DNA of 64,000 bases from Kitasatospora mediocidica KCTC 9733 (GCF_000744225.1 NZ_JQLN01000005.1:620001-684000); one strand, 5' to 3'. Shown: positions 41,363-49,935, counted from the stretch's first letter. Translations and numbers: made by a program. The notes: generated by a model from the letters alone, not told the origin.

Positions 41363-42579
41363 CGGGCGTACACCGCGGTGAAGTCGCGGCTGGTCGGCTC
41401 GAAGTAGCGGTCGGCCGGGCGCTCCTGGTCGGAGAGCAGCTTGACCGGCGTCGGGCTCTGCGGGTCCGAACCCGGCTGGTAGTAGTTGAACGACATCCAG
41501 GCGGGGTTGATGTCCAGCTGCATCGCCTCCACGCAGCCGGCCTGCTGGAGCAGGTTCGCCAGCGTGCGGACCGACAGCGCCGGACCGTAGGCGAAGACCA
41601 GCCGGCCGTCCGGCGTGACGCCGATGCCCGAGCGCCAGACGAAGTACGCGCCACCGATGGTCAGGCCCCAGCCGCTCTCGATGTGGCTGTCGACGTCGTC
41701 CGGGACGGCGGACTGGTCGACGATGAGCCGCAGGTTCTGCCGCACGCCCACCACGTCCGGGGTCATGTTCACCCCGTCGTCCCAGGTGCCGACCGTGGCG
41801 TGGCCGTCCTTGTAGTAGACCAGCGAGGCCGCGCCGGAGGTGAGCGTGCCGTGCGTGACGCCGTTGAGGAAGAAGCCGCCGCGGGCCTCGTTCACGTTGA
41901 CCTTGAAGCCGCCGTTGAAGCTGGCCAGCAGGCCGGTGCGCTCCCCCTCCGGGATGTTCGGCGGCACTCCCCAGTTGTCCGAGCCGGGGTCGTCGGTGCC
42001 GGGGTGGAGCTGGAACCGGACCAGCCGCGGGTCCATCGAGACCACGCCGGCCAGGTAGGAGGTGTGTTCGGCGTCCGGGCGCAGCTCGGCGGCCTGCACG
42101 GCCGGGGTGCCGCGGACGCTGCTGAGCACCCGCCAGGCGCCCTCGTCCGGCAGCGGGTCGCCACCGGCCGGTGAGACGAGCGGCTTGAGGACGATCGGGG
42201 CCAGTGCCGGGGCCGGCCCGTGGTTGGCCGGGTCCGTCACCGGGGCCGCCGGCGGCAGCTTGATGGCGGCGGGCGTGCCGCCCACCTTCGGCGGGTCCAT
42301 CTTGTACTGGGCCGTCTCCAGCATCGTGACGGCCGGGCCCAGATGGTGTTCACGCCCCCACTCGGCCAGCCGGGCGGCCGTGCTGTCGTTGCCCGGTGCC
42401 AGCAGCGCGCCGCCCACCGACCAGCTGAGCCAGGCCAGGAAGGCGGCGAAGACGGCCAGCACGACCCGCACCGTCGGTCTGGCGAAGAGCCGGCGCAGCC
42501 GGCCGGGCGGACGCCGCACGGGTTGCGGGCCCCCGGCCTCGACGTGCTGGTCGGTTTCGGGTCTGGTCGACGGTGCCAC
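41359..42579 (-). CDS. Membrane-anchored phosphodiester glycosidase (NAGPA-type)
   Basis: The 406-residue protein has one N-terminal transmembrane helix (about residues 37-60) and a large outer domain. Its blocks LLASFNGGFKVNVNEARGGF, VYYKDGHATVGTWDDG, LRLIVDQ, AYFVWRSGIGVTPDGRLVFAYG and CVEAMQLDINPAWMSF match phosphodiester N-acetylglucosaminidase-like domains (NAGPA). Members split sugar-1-phosphate diesters. The GTG at 42579 was chosen because GGGAGGGAGA lies just upstream. Its stop overlaps the ubiA start by 4 bases, which ties it to the DprE pathway. Removing or turning over prenyl- or wall-linked sugar phosphodiesters is an inferred role. Confidence 0.8.
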   Translation of the reverse strand: MAPSTRPETDQHVEAGGPQPVRRPPGRLRRLFARPTVRVVLAVFAAFLAWLSWSVGGALLAPGNDSTAARLAEWGREHHLGPAVTMLETAQYKMDPPKVGGTPAAIKLPPAAPVTDPANHGPAPALAPIVLKPLVSPAGGDPLPDEGAWRVLSSVRGTPAVQAAELRPDAEHTSYLAGVVSMDPRLVRFQLHPGTDDPGSDNWGVPPNIPEGERTGLLASFNGGFKVNVNEARGGFFLNGVTHGTLTSGAASLVYYKDGHATVGTWDDGVNMTPDVVGVRQNLRLIVDQSAVPDDVDSHIESGWGLTIGGAYFVWRSGIGVTPDGRLVFAYGPALSVRTLANLLQQAGCVEAMQLDINPAWMSFNYYQPGSDPQSPTPVKLLSDQERPADRYFEPTSRDFTAVYAR

Positions 42580-43006
42580 GCCACTCTCTCCCTCCCGCGG
42601 CACCCAGGTGCGCGCGAGATGCTGCGATGTCGGACGCACCCGCAGGGGAGCCGGCCGCACGATCGGCCGCACGACCGGCCGTGGCGGACGGCACGGCGAA
42701 CGACGGCTCCCGGGAATCCGGAAGCCCTCGTGCACCCGTGTCGGGGAGTCCGCGAACTGTCTGACCTGCTCAGCGTCACGCCGATCCGCGAGGTCGGCCA
42801 CGCAGCGCGGGGGCGGCGGCGCCCCGGAAGGCGGCCTCCGGCGGGCTGACGGGACGTCGGCTGCGACTGTCCGTCAGAGGTCAAACGGGTTCTGCGGGAG
42901 AGGAGTTGGCCGATCATCAGCTGGTAGTACGGCAGTTCGCCAACGGTCCGCCAGCGCACCGGGCGGGGTTACTCCGTCGGGCGGACGCCGCGCCGACGGC
43001 CCGGTA
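42580..43006. other. 427-bp intergenic region upstream of the NAGPA-ubiA-dprE operon
   Basis: No open frame here looks like a gene. It lies between the operon start on the minus strand and the end of oxyR on the minus strand, and probably holds the operon promoter. Short repeated GATCGGCCGCACGA/GACCGGCCG-like words occur near 42655-42690. Nothing else stood out. Confidence 0.4.
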
Positions 43007-43972
43007 CTACGAGCTGACGATCCGTACGGGAAGCTCGGCCAGCACCTCGCGCAGCGAGTCGGCGAAGCGGTCGTACTCCGCGCTGCGGGCCGATCCGGGC
43101 CGGGTGGCCAGGCCGATCCGGCGGCCGGGGGCGGGGTCGGCGAAGTGCACGGCGGCCAGCCGGTCGGTGCGGCCCGCCTCGACCTCCAGGGCCGTGGCAG
43201 GCAGCAGGGTGACGCCCAGGCCGCCGGCCACCAGCTGGACGAGGGTGGACAGGCCGGCCGCCCTGGTGGTGCTGCCGCCGGCCTCGGCGCCGACCTCGCG
43301 GCAGAGGTCGAGCGCCTGGTCGCGCAGGCAGTGTCCCTCCTCCAGCAGCAGGACGTCCAGGTCCAGCAGAACGTCCCGGGGCACGCCGACGCGGCCCGCC
43401 AGCTCGTGTTCGGGCGGCGTGACCAGCACGAAGTCCTCGTCGAAGAGCGGGATGTCGCGGGTCGGCGACCCGCCCCCGGCCGGCAGCGCCAGCAGCAGCA
43501 GGTCGAGCCGCCCGGCCGCCAGGCCCTCCAGGAGCGAGGGGGTGCGCTCCTCGTGGACGTGCAGTTCGAGGTCCGGGTAGCTGTCCCGGACCAGCCGCAG
43601 CACCGCGGGCAGCAGGTAGGGCGCGACGGTGGGGATCACCCCGAGGTGCAGCGGGCCGGTGAACGGCCGGCGGGCGGCCTCGACCTCGCCGGTGAGGTCC
43701 TGGAGCGAGGCAAGCACCCGGCGCGCGTGGACGGCGACGCGCTCCCCCAGGGAGGTGATGATGACCTTCCGGGTCGTACGCTCGACCAGCTGAGCGCCGA
43801 GCGTCTCCTCCAGCGCGGCCACCGCGCCGGAGAGCGCCGGCTGGCTGGTTCCGATCGCCGAGGCGGCGTCGCGGAAGTGCCGGTGCTCGGCGACGGCGAC
43901 GAAAGCGCGCAGCTGGGCGACGGTGGGCGTGCGGGCGGCGCGGGCCGAACCGCCCGCTGTGGTGCTCGCCAC
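43007..43972 (-). CDS. oxyR: LysR-family hydrogen peroxide regulator OxyR
   Basis: The 321-residue protein has the LysR winged-helix start (TVAQLRAFVAVAEHRHFRDAASAIGTSQPALSGAV) and a sensor domain with the OxyR redox pair: C215 and C224 in EEGHCLRDQALDLC. In peroxide these form a disulfide and the protein activates its targets. The start is a GTG at 43972. It is divergent from ahpC-ahpD, the classic target, with a 199-base spacer. The regulator and target arrangement is the one described for Streptomyces. Confidence 0.95.
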   Translation of the reverse strand: MASTTAGGSARAARTPTVAQLRAFVAVAEHRHFRDAASAIGTSQPALSGAVAALEETLGAQLVERTTRKVIITSLGERVAVHARRVLASLQDLTGEVEAARRPFTGPLHLGVIPTVAPYLLPAVLRLVRDSYPDLELHVHEERTPSLLEGLAAGRLDLLLLALPAGGGSPTRDIPLFDEDFVLVTPPEHELAGRVGVPRDVLLDLDVLLLEEGHCLRDQALDLCREVGAEAGGSTTRAAGLSTLVQLVAGGLGVTLLPATALEVEAGRTDRLAAVHFADPAPGRRIGLATRPGSARSAEYDRFADSLREVLAELPVRIVSS

Positions 43973-44066
43973 ACCAGCTTCGGGTTTGCGGGCGCGATCC
44001 GCGCGTGGCCTGGGGTGCTGAGTACTGATAACTCTCTCCGATCAGATGTCACGAGTCTAGCTATTT

Positions 44067-44078
44067 CACTGATCAGTG
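44067..44078. promoter_or_regulatory. Palindrome in the oxyR-ahpC intergenic region
   Basis: CACTGATCAGTG is a perfect 12-base palindrome in the oxyR-ahpC spacer, 94 bases before the ahpC start and 95 bases before the oxyR start. It is a candidate OxyR binding site, but OxyR sites usually span about 40 bases and I cannot confirm it. Confidence 0.4.
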
Positions 44079-44171
44079 CGCGCTGTGTCACTGTGGATCA
44101 CGTCGGGATTCCGCCGAACCATAGGCAATTCGGACATTCCTCCCTCACATCCAAGCTCAGGAGAAGCGAAC

Positions 44172-44723
44172 GTGCTCACGATCGGTGACAAGTTCCCCGA
44201 GTTCGACCTCAAGGCCTGCGTTGACCTCGACGCCGCGAGCGCCTTCGCCGACATCAACCACAAGTCCTACGAGGGCAAGTGGAAGATCGTCTTCTTCTGG
44301 CCGATGGACTTCACCTTCGTCTGCCCGACCGAGATCGCCGCGTTCGGCAAGCTGAACGAGGAGTTCGCGGACCGCGACGCGCAGATCCTGGGCATCTCCG
44401 GCGACTCCGAGTTCGTCCACCACGCCTGGCGCAAGGACCACGCCGACCTGCGTGACCTGCCCTTCCCGATGCTGGCCGACATCAAGCACGAGCTGATGCG
44501 GGCCTGTGGCGTCGAGGCCGAGGACGGCACCGCCCAGCGCGCCGTCTTCATCGTGGACCCGAACAACGAGATCCAGTTCACCATGGTGACCGCGGGCTCC
44601 GTCGGCCGGAACCCGAAGGAGGTCCTGCGGGTGCTGGACGCCCTGCAGACCGACGAGCTGTGCCCGTGCAACTGGACCAAGGGCGAGGCCACCCTGGACG
44701 CCGGCGCCCTGCTGGCCGGCTGA
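44172..44723 (+). CDS. ahpC: Alkyl hydroperoxide reductase peroxiredoxin subunit
   Basis: The 183-residue peroxiredoxin has the peroxidatic Cys51 in [10 protein letters not shown] and the C-terminal resolving pair C164/C166 in ELCPCNW. It reduces organic peroxides, hydrogen peroxide and peroxynitrite. In actinobacteria it is reduced by AhpD, encoded next to it. The start is a GTG at 44172 preceded by AGGAGAAGCGAAC; the frame is open farther upstream without family features. It forms an operon with ahpD (4-base gap) and is divergent from oxyR, its likely activator. Confidence 0.96.
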   Translation: MLTIGDKFPEFDLKACVDLDAASAFADINHKSYEGKWKIVFFWPMDFTFVCPTEIAAFGKLNEEFADRDAQILGISGDSEFVHHAWRKDHADLRDLPFPMLADIKHELMRACGVEAEDGTAQRAVFIVDPNNEIQFTMVTAGSVGRNPKEVLRVLDALQTDELCPCNWTKGEATLDAGALLAG

Positions 44724-44727
44724 TCCG

Positions 44728-45258
44728 ATGGCTCTCGACGAACTGAAGTCGGCGCTGCCGGACTACGCCAAGGACCTCAAGCTCAACCTGAGCGCGGTCA
44801 TCGGCAACTCCGAGCTGCCGGCCCAGCAGCTCTGGGGCACCGTGCTCTCCTGCGCGATGGCCACCGGCAGCAAGGCCGTGCTGGCCGAGCTGGAGCCGCA
44901 GGCCAAGGAGATCCTCTCCGAGCAGGCGTACACCGCCGCCAAGGCCGCCGCCGCGGTGATGGCGATGAACAACGTCTACTACCGCACCATGCACCTGCTC
45001 TCCGACGAGGAGTACAGCAGCATGCGGACGGGTCTGCGGATGAACATCATCGGCAACCCGGGCGTGGAGAAGGTCGACTTCGAGCTCTGGTCGTTCGCGG
45101 TCTCCGCGATCAACGGCTGCGGCCGCTGCCTCGACTCGCACGAGGGCGTGCTGCGCAAGGCCGGCGTGGAGCGCGAGGTCATCCAGACCGCCGTGCGGAT
45201 CGCCGCGGTGCTGCAGGCCGTGGCGTCCGTCCTGGACGCCGAGGCCGCACTGGCCTGA
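44728..45258 (+). CDS. ahpD: Alkyl hydroperoxide reductase AhpD
   Basis: The 176-residue helical protein has the redox-active motif C131-GR-C134-LDS-H138-E that reduces oxidised AhpC. AhpD-family text ([33 protein letters not shown]) is clear throughout. It starts 4 bases after the ahpC stop and ends before a 17-base hairpin. It has been linked to dihydrolipoamide-dependent reduction in mycobacteria. Regulation by OxyR is expected. Confidence 0.96.
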   Translation: MALDELKSALPDYAKDLKLNLSAVIGNSELPAQQLWGTVLSCAMATGSKAVLAELEPQAKEILSEQAYTAAKAAAAVMAMNNVYYRTMHLLSDEEYSSMRTGLRMNIIGNPGVEKVDFELWSFAVSAINGCGRCLDSHEGVLRKAGVEREVIQTAVRIAAVLQAVASVLDAEAALA

Positions 45259-45274
45259 GCCGGCTTCAGCGTCT

Positions 45275-46006
45275 TCAGCCTCTGAGAGGGCCCCGCTCCA
45301 CCGAGCGGGGCCCTCTCAGCACGTTCAGACCCGCCACCGCCTCGGCACCGAAGACCAGGGCAGCGCGCGGCGCGGTGCTGAGCCGCAGCATCTCGTAGAG
45401 CACGTCCGCGAACGGCTGGACGGTCAGCGCCTGCGCGACGGCGGCGGCCTCGGCGCGGTCGCCCTGGGCGGTGGTCCGGGCCAGGTCGCGCAACATCGAC
45501 CGGCAGCGCACGTACGCCTGGGCCCGGCCGCGTTCCAGCACCGGGCGGTCCAGGCCGAAGATCAGGATGGTCTCGTGCCCCTTGGGCGTGCGCGCCCGGT
45601 AGGCGCCGGTGGAGAGCACCAGGTTCAGGTGGTCGGCCGGCTCGTCGGTGGTGGGGTCGATCAGCAGCGCCAGGCCGTGCCGGTCGGTCGGGTAGCGGTC
45701 GCGCTTCTGGTTGCTGTTGCAGAAGGCGCAGGCCCACAGGTGGTTGAGCCAGTCGAAGGCGCGCATCGGGGCCAGCGCGATCGGCTGGAAGTGGTCGATG
45801 CTGGTGCCCTCGCTGTCCCCGCAGTACATGCAGCGCGAGAGCCCGGCCGCCATCGCGACCAGGTGGGCGCTCAGGTCCCGGCGGACGGTGCGGCTGTCGC
45901 GCCACAGCTCGCGGGCCCCGCCGCCGCGGTCGGCCAGCCGCTCGGTGCGGGCGACCAGCCGGGCTGACAGGTCCTCGGGTAACGGTCCCCGCTGGAGCGG
46001 GATCAC
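45275..46006 (-). CDS. ptuB: HNH nuclease, PtuB-like (Septu-type defence)
   Basis: The 243-residue protein has an HNH nuclease core: C59 and C62 (RCMYCGDS), D71-H72 (SIDHFQPIA) and C93-x-x-C96-N97 (WACAFCNSNQKRDRYP). Two CxxC pairs bind zinc and the His/Asn residues catalyse DNA cleavage. The GTG at 46006 overlaps the stop of the ATPase gene by 4 bases and has GGGGAG upstream, so the two are translated together. ATPase followed by HNH protein is the Septu (PtuA-PtuB) order. The last codons run through the terminator hairpin of ahpD (45282-45319), so the C-terminus could be an added tail. Function as phage defence is inference from family and order. Confidence 0.8.
   Translation of the reverse strand: MIPLQRGPLPEDLSARLVARTERLADRGGGARELWRDSRTVRRDLSAHLVAMAAGLSRCMYCGDSEGTSIDHFQPIALAPMRAFDWLNHLWACAFCNSNQKRDRYPTDRHGLALLIDPTTDEPADHLNLVLSTGAYRARTPKGHETILIFGLDRPVLERGRAQAYVRCRSMLRDLARTTAQGDRAEAAAVAQALTVQPFADVLYEMLRLSTAPRAALVFGAEAVAGLNVLRGPRSVERGPLRG
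45282..45319. terminator. 17-bp hairpin after ahpD, overlapping the ptuB 3' end
   Basis: A perfect 17-base stem (45282-45298 and 45303-45319) with a CACC-type 4-base loop lies 24 bases past the ahpD stop codon. It is inside the last 15 codons of the convergent HNH gene. Confidence 0.85.
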
Positions 46007-47304
46007 GCCCGTCTCCCCAGCCGGGCCGCGACCTCGTCGACCCGGGCCGAGAGCGAGCTCATCAGGCGCTCGCTCAGCTCCTGGTACTCCACCAGCTCGT
46101 CGTCGGTGGAGTCGCCGGCCAGCACCCGGCCCTCGATGTCGCCGAGCCGGCGACGGGCGTCCTCGGCCCGGTCCGAGTAGGGCGTCTCCAGGCCGAAGAG
46201 TTCGGAGAGCACCGCGTCGTCCCCGCTGCCGTAGACGATCCGGCGGTAGAGCTCCTCGCTGACCGGCTGCGGCGGGAAGTCCTCGTCCACGCCCGCTATC
46301 CGGATCAGCCCGCCGGGGTCGGCGGCCTGGCAGATGTACGGGCTGTGGGTGGAGACGATGAACTGCACCAGCGGGAAGTGCGCCTTGAGCCACGGGCCGA
46401 TCCGCTGCTGCCAGCTGACGTGCAGGTGGGCGTCGATCTCGTCGATCAGCACGATGCCGGGGAGCGCGACGGCTCCGGCCTCGTCCAGCGGGAGGACGCC
46501 GTAGGAGGACTGGAACTGCCGGACCAGGTCGAGCACGAGGGCGGCGACGGTGCGGTAGCCGTCGCTCATCTCCCGGAGGGGGAAGTCGGGCCCGTCGACT
46601 CTGCGGACCCAGAGACCGTCGGAGTCGACCTTGGAGACGGCGTACCCGTCGGGCAGCAGGCCGTCCGAGAGCAGCGCGGTCACCACGTCCAGCGCCTGCT
46701 GGGCGCCGGGGCGGCCTTCGAGCCGGCGGACGTGCTGGTCGACCAGCCAGGAGACGCCCTCGGCGAGCGAGGCCTCCTCGTGGAAGAGCGTGGCGAGCCG
46801 GCCGACCGGGCCGGCCGAGAGCATCAGCCGCTGGGTCTCGCCGGCGCCGCCGAGCAGCCGGCGAAACGGGCCGTAGCCGGCGAAGAACCAGCCGCGCGGG
46901 TTCTCCGCCCAGGCGCCGCGCTCGGGGTTGGGCGAGCCGAAGGAGGTCAGCTCGGGGCGCGGTCCGCCCGGCGGCAGGGTCCAGCGCAGGCCGAGCCGCA
47001 GGTCGTACTTGGGGGCCTTGCCGCTGCCGGCCAGCCGGTCCACCGCCCAGTCCGGACGGACGAAGGCCTGCACCCAGCCGGTGTTCTCGCCCGCCGTGAT
47101 CCATCCGGAGAAGTCGCTGACCAGGCTGCGGGCCACCGAGGGCCCGCCCAGCGCCAGCGCCAGCGCGCGCAGCAGCGTCGTCTTGCCCGCGCCGTTGCGC
47201 CCGGCCAGCACCGTCCAGCCCGCCTGCGGCAACTCCAGCTGGCGCACCTCGCGCGCCGGCGTGAAACCCCGGATGCCCGAGATGCCCAGCCTCGTCACAT
47301 ACAT
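46003..47304 (-). CDS. ptuA: AAA ATPase, PtuA-like (Septu-type defence)
   Basis: The 433-residue protein is an SMC/ABC-related ATPase. Walker A is GRNGAGKTT (residues 35-43), the signature region is EMSDGYRTVAALVLDLV, Walker B is GIVLIDEIDAHLHVSWQ and the switch histidine is in VSTHSPYICQA. This layout, with the signature before Walker B and the C-terminal helical tail with a coiled-coil (EYQELSERLMSSLSARVDEVAARL), matches the ATPases of the Septu and retron-linked families. It is coupled to the HNH gene by a 4-base overlap. Its start codon at 47304 precedes GTG at codon 3, so the exact start is not certain. Confidence 0.82.
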   Translation of the reverse strand: MYVTRLGISGIRGFTPAREVRQLELPQAGWTVLAGRNGAGKTTLLRALALALGGPSVARSLVSDFSGWITAGENTGWVQAFVRPDWAVDRLAGSGKAPKYDLRLGLRWTLPPGGPRPELTSFGSPNPERGAWAENPRGWFFAGYGPFRRLLGGAGETQRLMLSAGPVGRLATLFHEEASLAEGVSWLVDQHVRRLEGRPGAQQALDVVTALLSDGLLPDGYAVSKVDSDGLWVRRVDGPDFPLREMSDGYRTVAALVLDLVRQFQSSYGVLPLDEAGAVALPGIVLIDEIDAHLHVSWQQRIGPWLKAHFPLVQFIVSTHSPYICQAADPGGLIRIAGVDEDFPPQPVSEELYRRIVYGSGDDAVLSELFGLETPYSDRAEDARRRLGDIEGRVLAGDSTDDELVEYQELSERLMSSLSARVDEVAARLGRRA

Positions 47305-47313
47305 GACCCCATG

Positions 47314-48669
47314 TTAGGAGTCAGCGGGCTCCGTTGGGGAGGTGTCGTGCGGGGCCGCCGCTTCCTGGGCCGCCTCCAGGGCCTCGAAGACCTCGTGGCC
47401 CGCGGCGGTGCGCTGGCGCAGGTAGCCGACCACGGTGTTGGTGACGGCGATCAGCGGAACCGCCACGATCGCGCCGCCGATCCCGCCGATGATCGAGCCC
47501 GACGCCACCCCGAGCACCACGCCCAGCGGGTGCACCCGGACCGCGCGGCCCAGGATCAGCGGCTGGAGCAGGTGCCCCTCCAACTGCTGGACGGCGATCA
47601 GCACCACCAGCACCAGGCCGGCCGTGGTGACGTCCTTGGTGACCAGCGCGATCAGCACCGCCAGGGTGCCGGTGACCAGCGCACCGACCAGCGGGACGAA
47701 CGCCCCCAGGAAGATGATCACCGCCAGCGGCAGCGCCAGCGGCACGCCCAGCACCTGGATCCCGATGCCGATGCAGAGCGCGTCGACGAAGGCCACGAAG
47801 ACGGTGCCGCGCACGTACGCGGTCAGCGTGGCCCAGGCCTTCGGCCCGGCCCCGGCCATCGCGTACCGGGACTGCTGCGGCAGCCCGCGCAGCACCCAGC
47901 TCCAGATCTGCGCGCCGTCGTAGAGCAGGAAGAAGGTGGTGAAGGCCGCCAGCAGCACGCCGGTCAGCACCTCGATCGCGATGCTGACACCGGTGAACCC
48001 GAGCGAGGTGATCTGCTGGGTGTTGGTCCCGATCGCGTCCTGTATCTGGTGGGTGAACTGGGTGATCTGGGCCTGCGTCACGTGCATCGGGCCGTTGATC
48101 ATCCACTCCCGCAGCTTGCCGATGCCCTGCTGGGCCCGGTGCGAGACGTCGTCCAGGTTGCTGGTCACCTGCCAGACCACGAACCAGCCGACCAGGCCAA
48201 TGCCGGCCAGACCGCTGAGGAAGGTGCCGGCCGCGGCCAGCGAGCGCGGCACGCCGTGCCGGCGCAGCCAGGAGACGGTGGGCTCCAGCAACGCGGAGAT
48301 CAGCAGGCCGGCCAGGATCGCGAAGGCGACCAGCCGCAGCATGTCGACCACCGAGAAGATCACGTAGAGCGCGGCGCCGAGCAGCAGCAGCCGCCAGGTG
48401 GACTCGGCGGCGACCCGCAGTCCCCAGGGCACCGCCTCGGCGGGCGTGGCCGGCCGGCCCAGGTGCTGCGCGCGGCCGTACGGGACGTACGTGTGCGGTG
48501 CGGCGGCGCGCGGGGCCGGGATCCGCTCCGGGACGGCGCTCTCCTGTGCGGCCGCCTCGGCGGCGGCCCGCCGGCGCTGTTCCAGACCGGCGGCCGCGCG
48601 CGTCGCCACCGACGTTCCCCAGGCCATCGCTCTGAGCGCCTTGGGGCGTCGTTGCCCTCCCCGTGCCAT
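47314..48669 (-). CDS. AI-2E family transporter
   Basis: The 451-residue membrane protein has the AI-2E/UPF0118 layout: two N-terminal helices after a long cytoplasmic tail (about 90 residues), a central extracellular region (residues 175-245), then several helices with TTFFLLYDGAQIWSW, FLGAFVPLVGALVTGTLAVLIAL and QQLEGHLLQPLILGRAVRVHPLGVVLGV. The last is the family signature. Members may export AI-2, small metabolites or sodium/proton; the substrate is unknown. It lies 10 bases from the ATPase start and is in the same direction, so the two could share transcription. The C-terminus is acidic and polar. Confidence 0.88.
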   Translation of the reverse strand: MARGGQRRPKALRAMAWGTSVATRAAAGLEQRRRAAAEAAAQESAVPERIPAPRAAAPHTYVPYGRAQHLGRPATPAEAVPWGLRVAAESTWRLLLLGAALYVIFSVVDMLRLVAFAILAGLLISALLEPTVSWLRRHGVPRSLAAAGTFLSGLAGIGLVGWFVVWQVTSNLDDVSHRAQQGIGKLREWMINGPMHVTQAQITQFTHQIQDAIGTNTQQITSLGFTGVSIAIEVLTGVLLAAFTTFFLLYDGAQIWSWVLRGLPQQSRYAMAGAGPKAWATLTAYVRGTVFVAFVDALCIGIGIQVLGVPLALPLAVIIFLGAFVPLVGALVTGTLAVLIALVTKDVTTAGLVLVVLIAVQQLEGHLLQPLILGRAVRVHPLGVVLGVASGSIIGGIGGAIVAVPLIAVTNTVVGYLRQRTAAGHEVFEALEAAQEAAAPHDTSPTEPADS

Positions 48670-48781
48670 CTGCGGTCCGTCCTCCCGGTCGCGCGGTGGC
48701 CGATCCGTCCGACGGCACCACGGTTCTCAGGCATGACGCTACCCGGGCGCGGGCCCGGTCATGGCACGGGGTGGGAAAACA

Positions 48782-48818
48782 CCGGACGCCCCCGACCACG
48801 GGGGTCGGGGGCGTCCGG
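48782..48818. terminator. 16-bp hairpin after the transglycosylase gene
   Basis: A perfect 16-base stem (48782-48797 and 48803-48818) with a 5-base loop lies 10 bases past the transglycosylase stop on the minus strand. Confidence 0.8.
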
Positions 48819-48827
48819 GGTGAAGCT

Positions 48828-49550
48828 CTAGTACCAGCTGTGGGCCTGCCAGAAGGACCACGCGCCGCACGGGCTGCCGTAGCGGTCGTTCATGTAACCG
48901 AGACCCCACTTGATCTGGGTCGCCGGGTTGGTGCGCCAGTCCGAGCCGACCGAGGCCATCTTGGAACCGGGCAGCGCCTGGACCAGTCCGTACGCGCCGG
49001 ACGGGTTCATCGCCGTGTAATCCCAACCGCTCTCGCGCTTCACGATGTTGCTGAAGCACTGGAACTGGGTGCTGTCGCCCACTATCCCGGCCGCGATCGC
49101 CTGAACCGAACCGGGGCTGTACGAGGACGCGTCCGGTGCGGAGTCGTTCGAGGCGGCGAGCTGGGACGTGGCCTTGGCACGGTTGGCGGCGGCAGCGGCG
49201 TCGGCGGCGGCCTTGTCCGCAGCGGCCTTGGCGGCAGCGGCGGCGGCCTTGTCCGCGTCGGCCTTGGCCTGCGCGTCGGCGGCGGCCTTCAGCCGGGCGG
49301 CCTCCTCGGCCGCCTTCTGGGCGGCCGCGTCTGCCGAGACCTGCTGTGCCGTGGCCTGACGGACGAAGCTGTCACTGATGGCCTGCGCCTGGGTTGCTGA
49401 GGGGACGTCGGAGAACAACGTCGAGCCTGCGACCTCGGTCGCCTGCGCGGTCGTCGCCTCGCTGCCCGAGGCCACACCCACGACGGCACCGACTGCGGTG
49501 ACGGCGGTGGCGGAGGCCACAGCAACTCCCCGGACCGAGATCCGAGTCAC
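48828..49550 (-). CDS. Secreted transglycosylase-like (SLT) protein
   Basis: The 240-residue protein starts with a signal-like segment (RGVAVASATAVTAVGAVVG). An Ala/Lys-rich helical stalk follows (about residues 80-150, predicted coiled coil). A C-terminal transglycosylase-SLT domain has NIVKRESGWDYTAMNPSGAYGLVQALPGSKM, whose ESGW glutamate is the catalytic residue. The last part reads IKWGLGYMNDRYGSPCGAW. Such enzymes cut peptidoglycan glycan strands. The start is a GTG at 49550, preceded by GGAAGGAAA. A leader of about 380 bases precedes it. The domain order fits resuscitation-factor-like wall hydrolases. Confidence 0.85.
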   Translation of the reverse strand: MTRISVRGVAVASATAVTAVGAVVGVASGSEATTAQATEVAGSTLFSDVPSATQAQAISDSFVRQATAQQVSADAAAQKAAEEAARLKAAADAQAKADADKAAAAAAKAAADKAAADAAAAANRAKATSQLAASNDSAPDASSYSPGSVQAIAAGIVGDSTQFQCFSNIVKRESGWDYTAMNPSGAYGLVQALPGSKMASVGSDWRTNPATQIKWGLGYMNDRYGSPCGAWSFWQAHSWY

Positions 49551-49935
49551 ATGGTTTCCTTCCAGCGTCGCCCACGCGTGACCGTGAAGGCGCAACATGC
49601 CCCTGGTCACGGGCCTCCACCGGTGCTGGTCACGGGAGGCGCTGGCCCGGCGCTCGCACCGTGAGAAACCGGTGCGGACGTGGAGTTCGGGCGGCGTACG
49701 GTCCTTCGCTTTTCAGTTGTCGCCCAACAGGTGGGCCGTACGCGGGGCCTGACAGAACCCTCACCATGCCGCAAGGGGACGCGGGTGCGCAATTCCCGGT
49801 TGCGTGGCGAAGCTCACATCCTTCGGCGGCACAAGATTTGGCCGGTCGGTGGACAGCAGGCGGTCGGATGTGATGACGATCCGCCCGGCGCCGGGAGAAT
49901 TCCGGCTGCCGGGCGGATCGTTCGTGCTCGCAGGC
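49551..49935. other. 385-bp region with the transglycosylase leader and the phoH terminator
   Basis: On the minus strand this is the 5' leader of the transglycosylase gene. A hairpin GATCCGCCCGGC/GCCGGGCGGATC (49878-49919) with an 18-base loop lies just past the phoH stop and is its likely terminator. The rest has no gene. A c-di-AMP riboswitch is often found in front of such wall hydrolases, but I could not identify one here. Confidence 0.4.

Noticed and set aside
45275..47104. A 609-codon frame running from the HNH gene back into the ATPase gene
   Set aside because: The upstream part is a shadow of the ATPase gene; the GTG at 46006 with GGGGAG and the 4-base overlap mark the true start.
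49551..49700. c-di-AMP (ydaO-type) riboswitch before the transglycosylase gene
   Set aside because: The conserved blocks of that riboswitch could not be located by eye; kept only as an open question.
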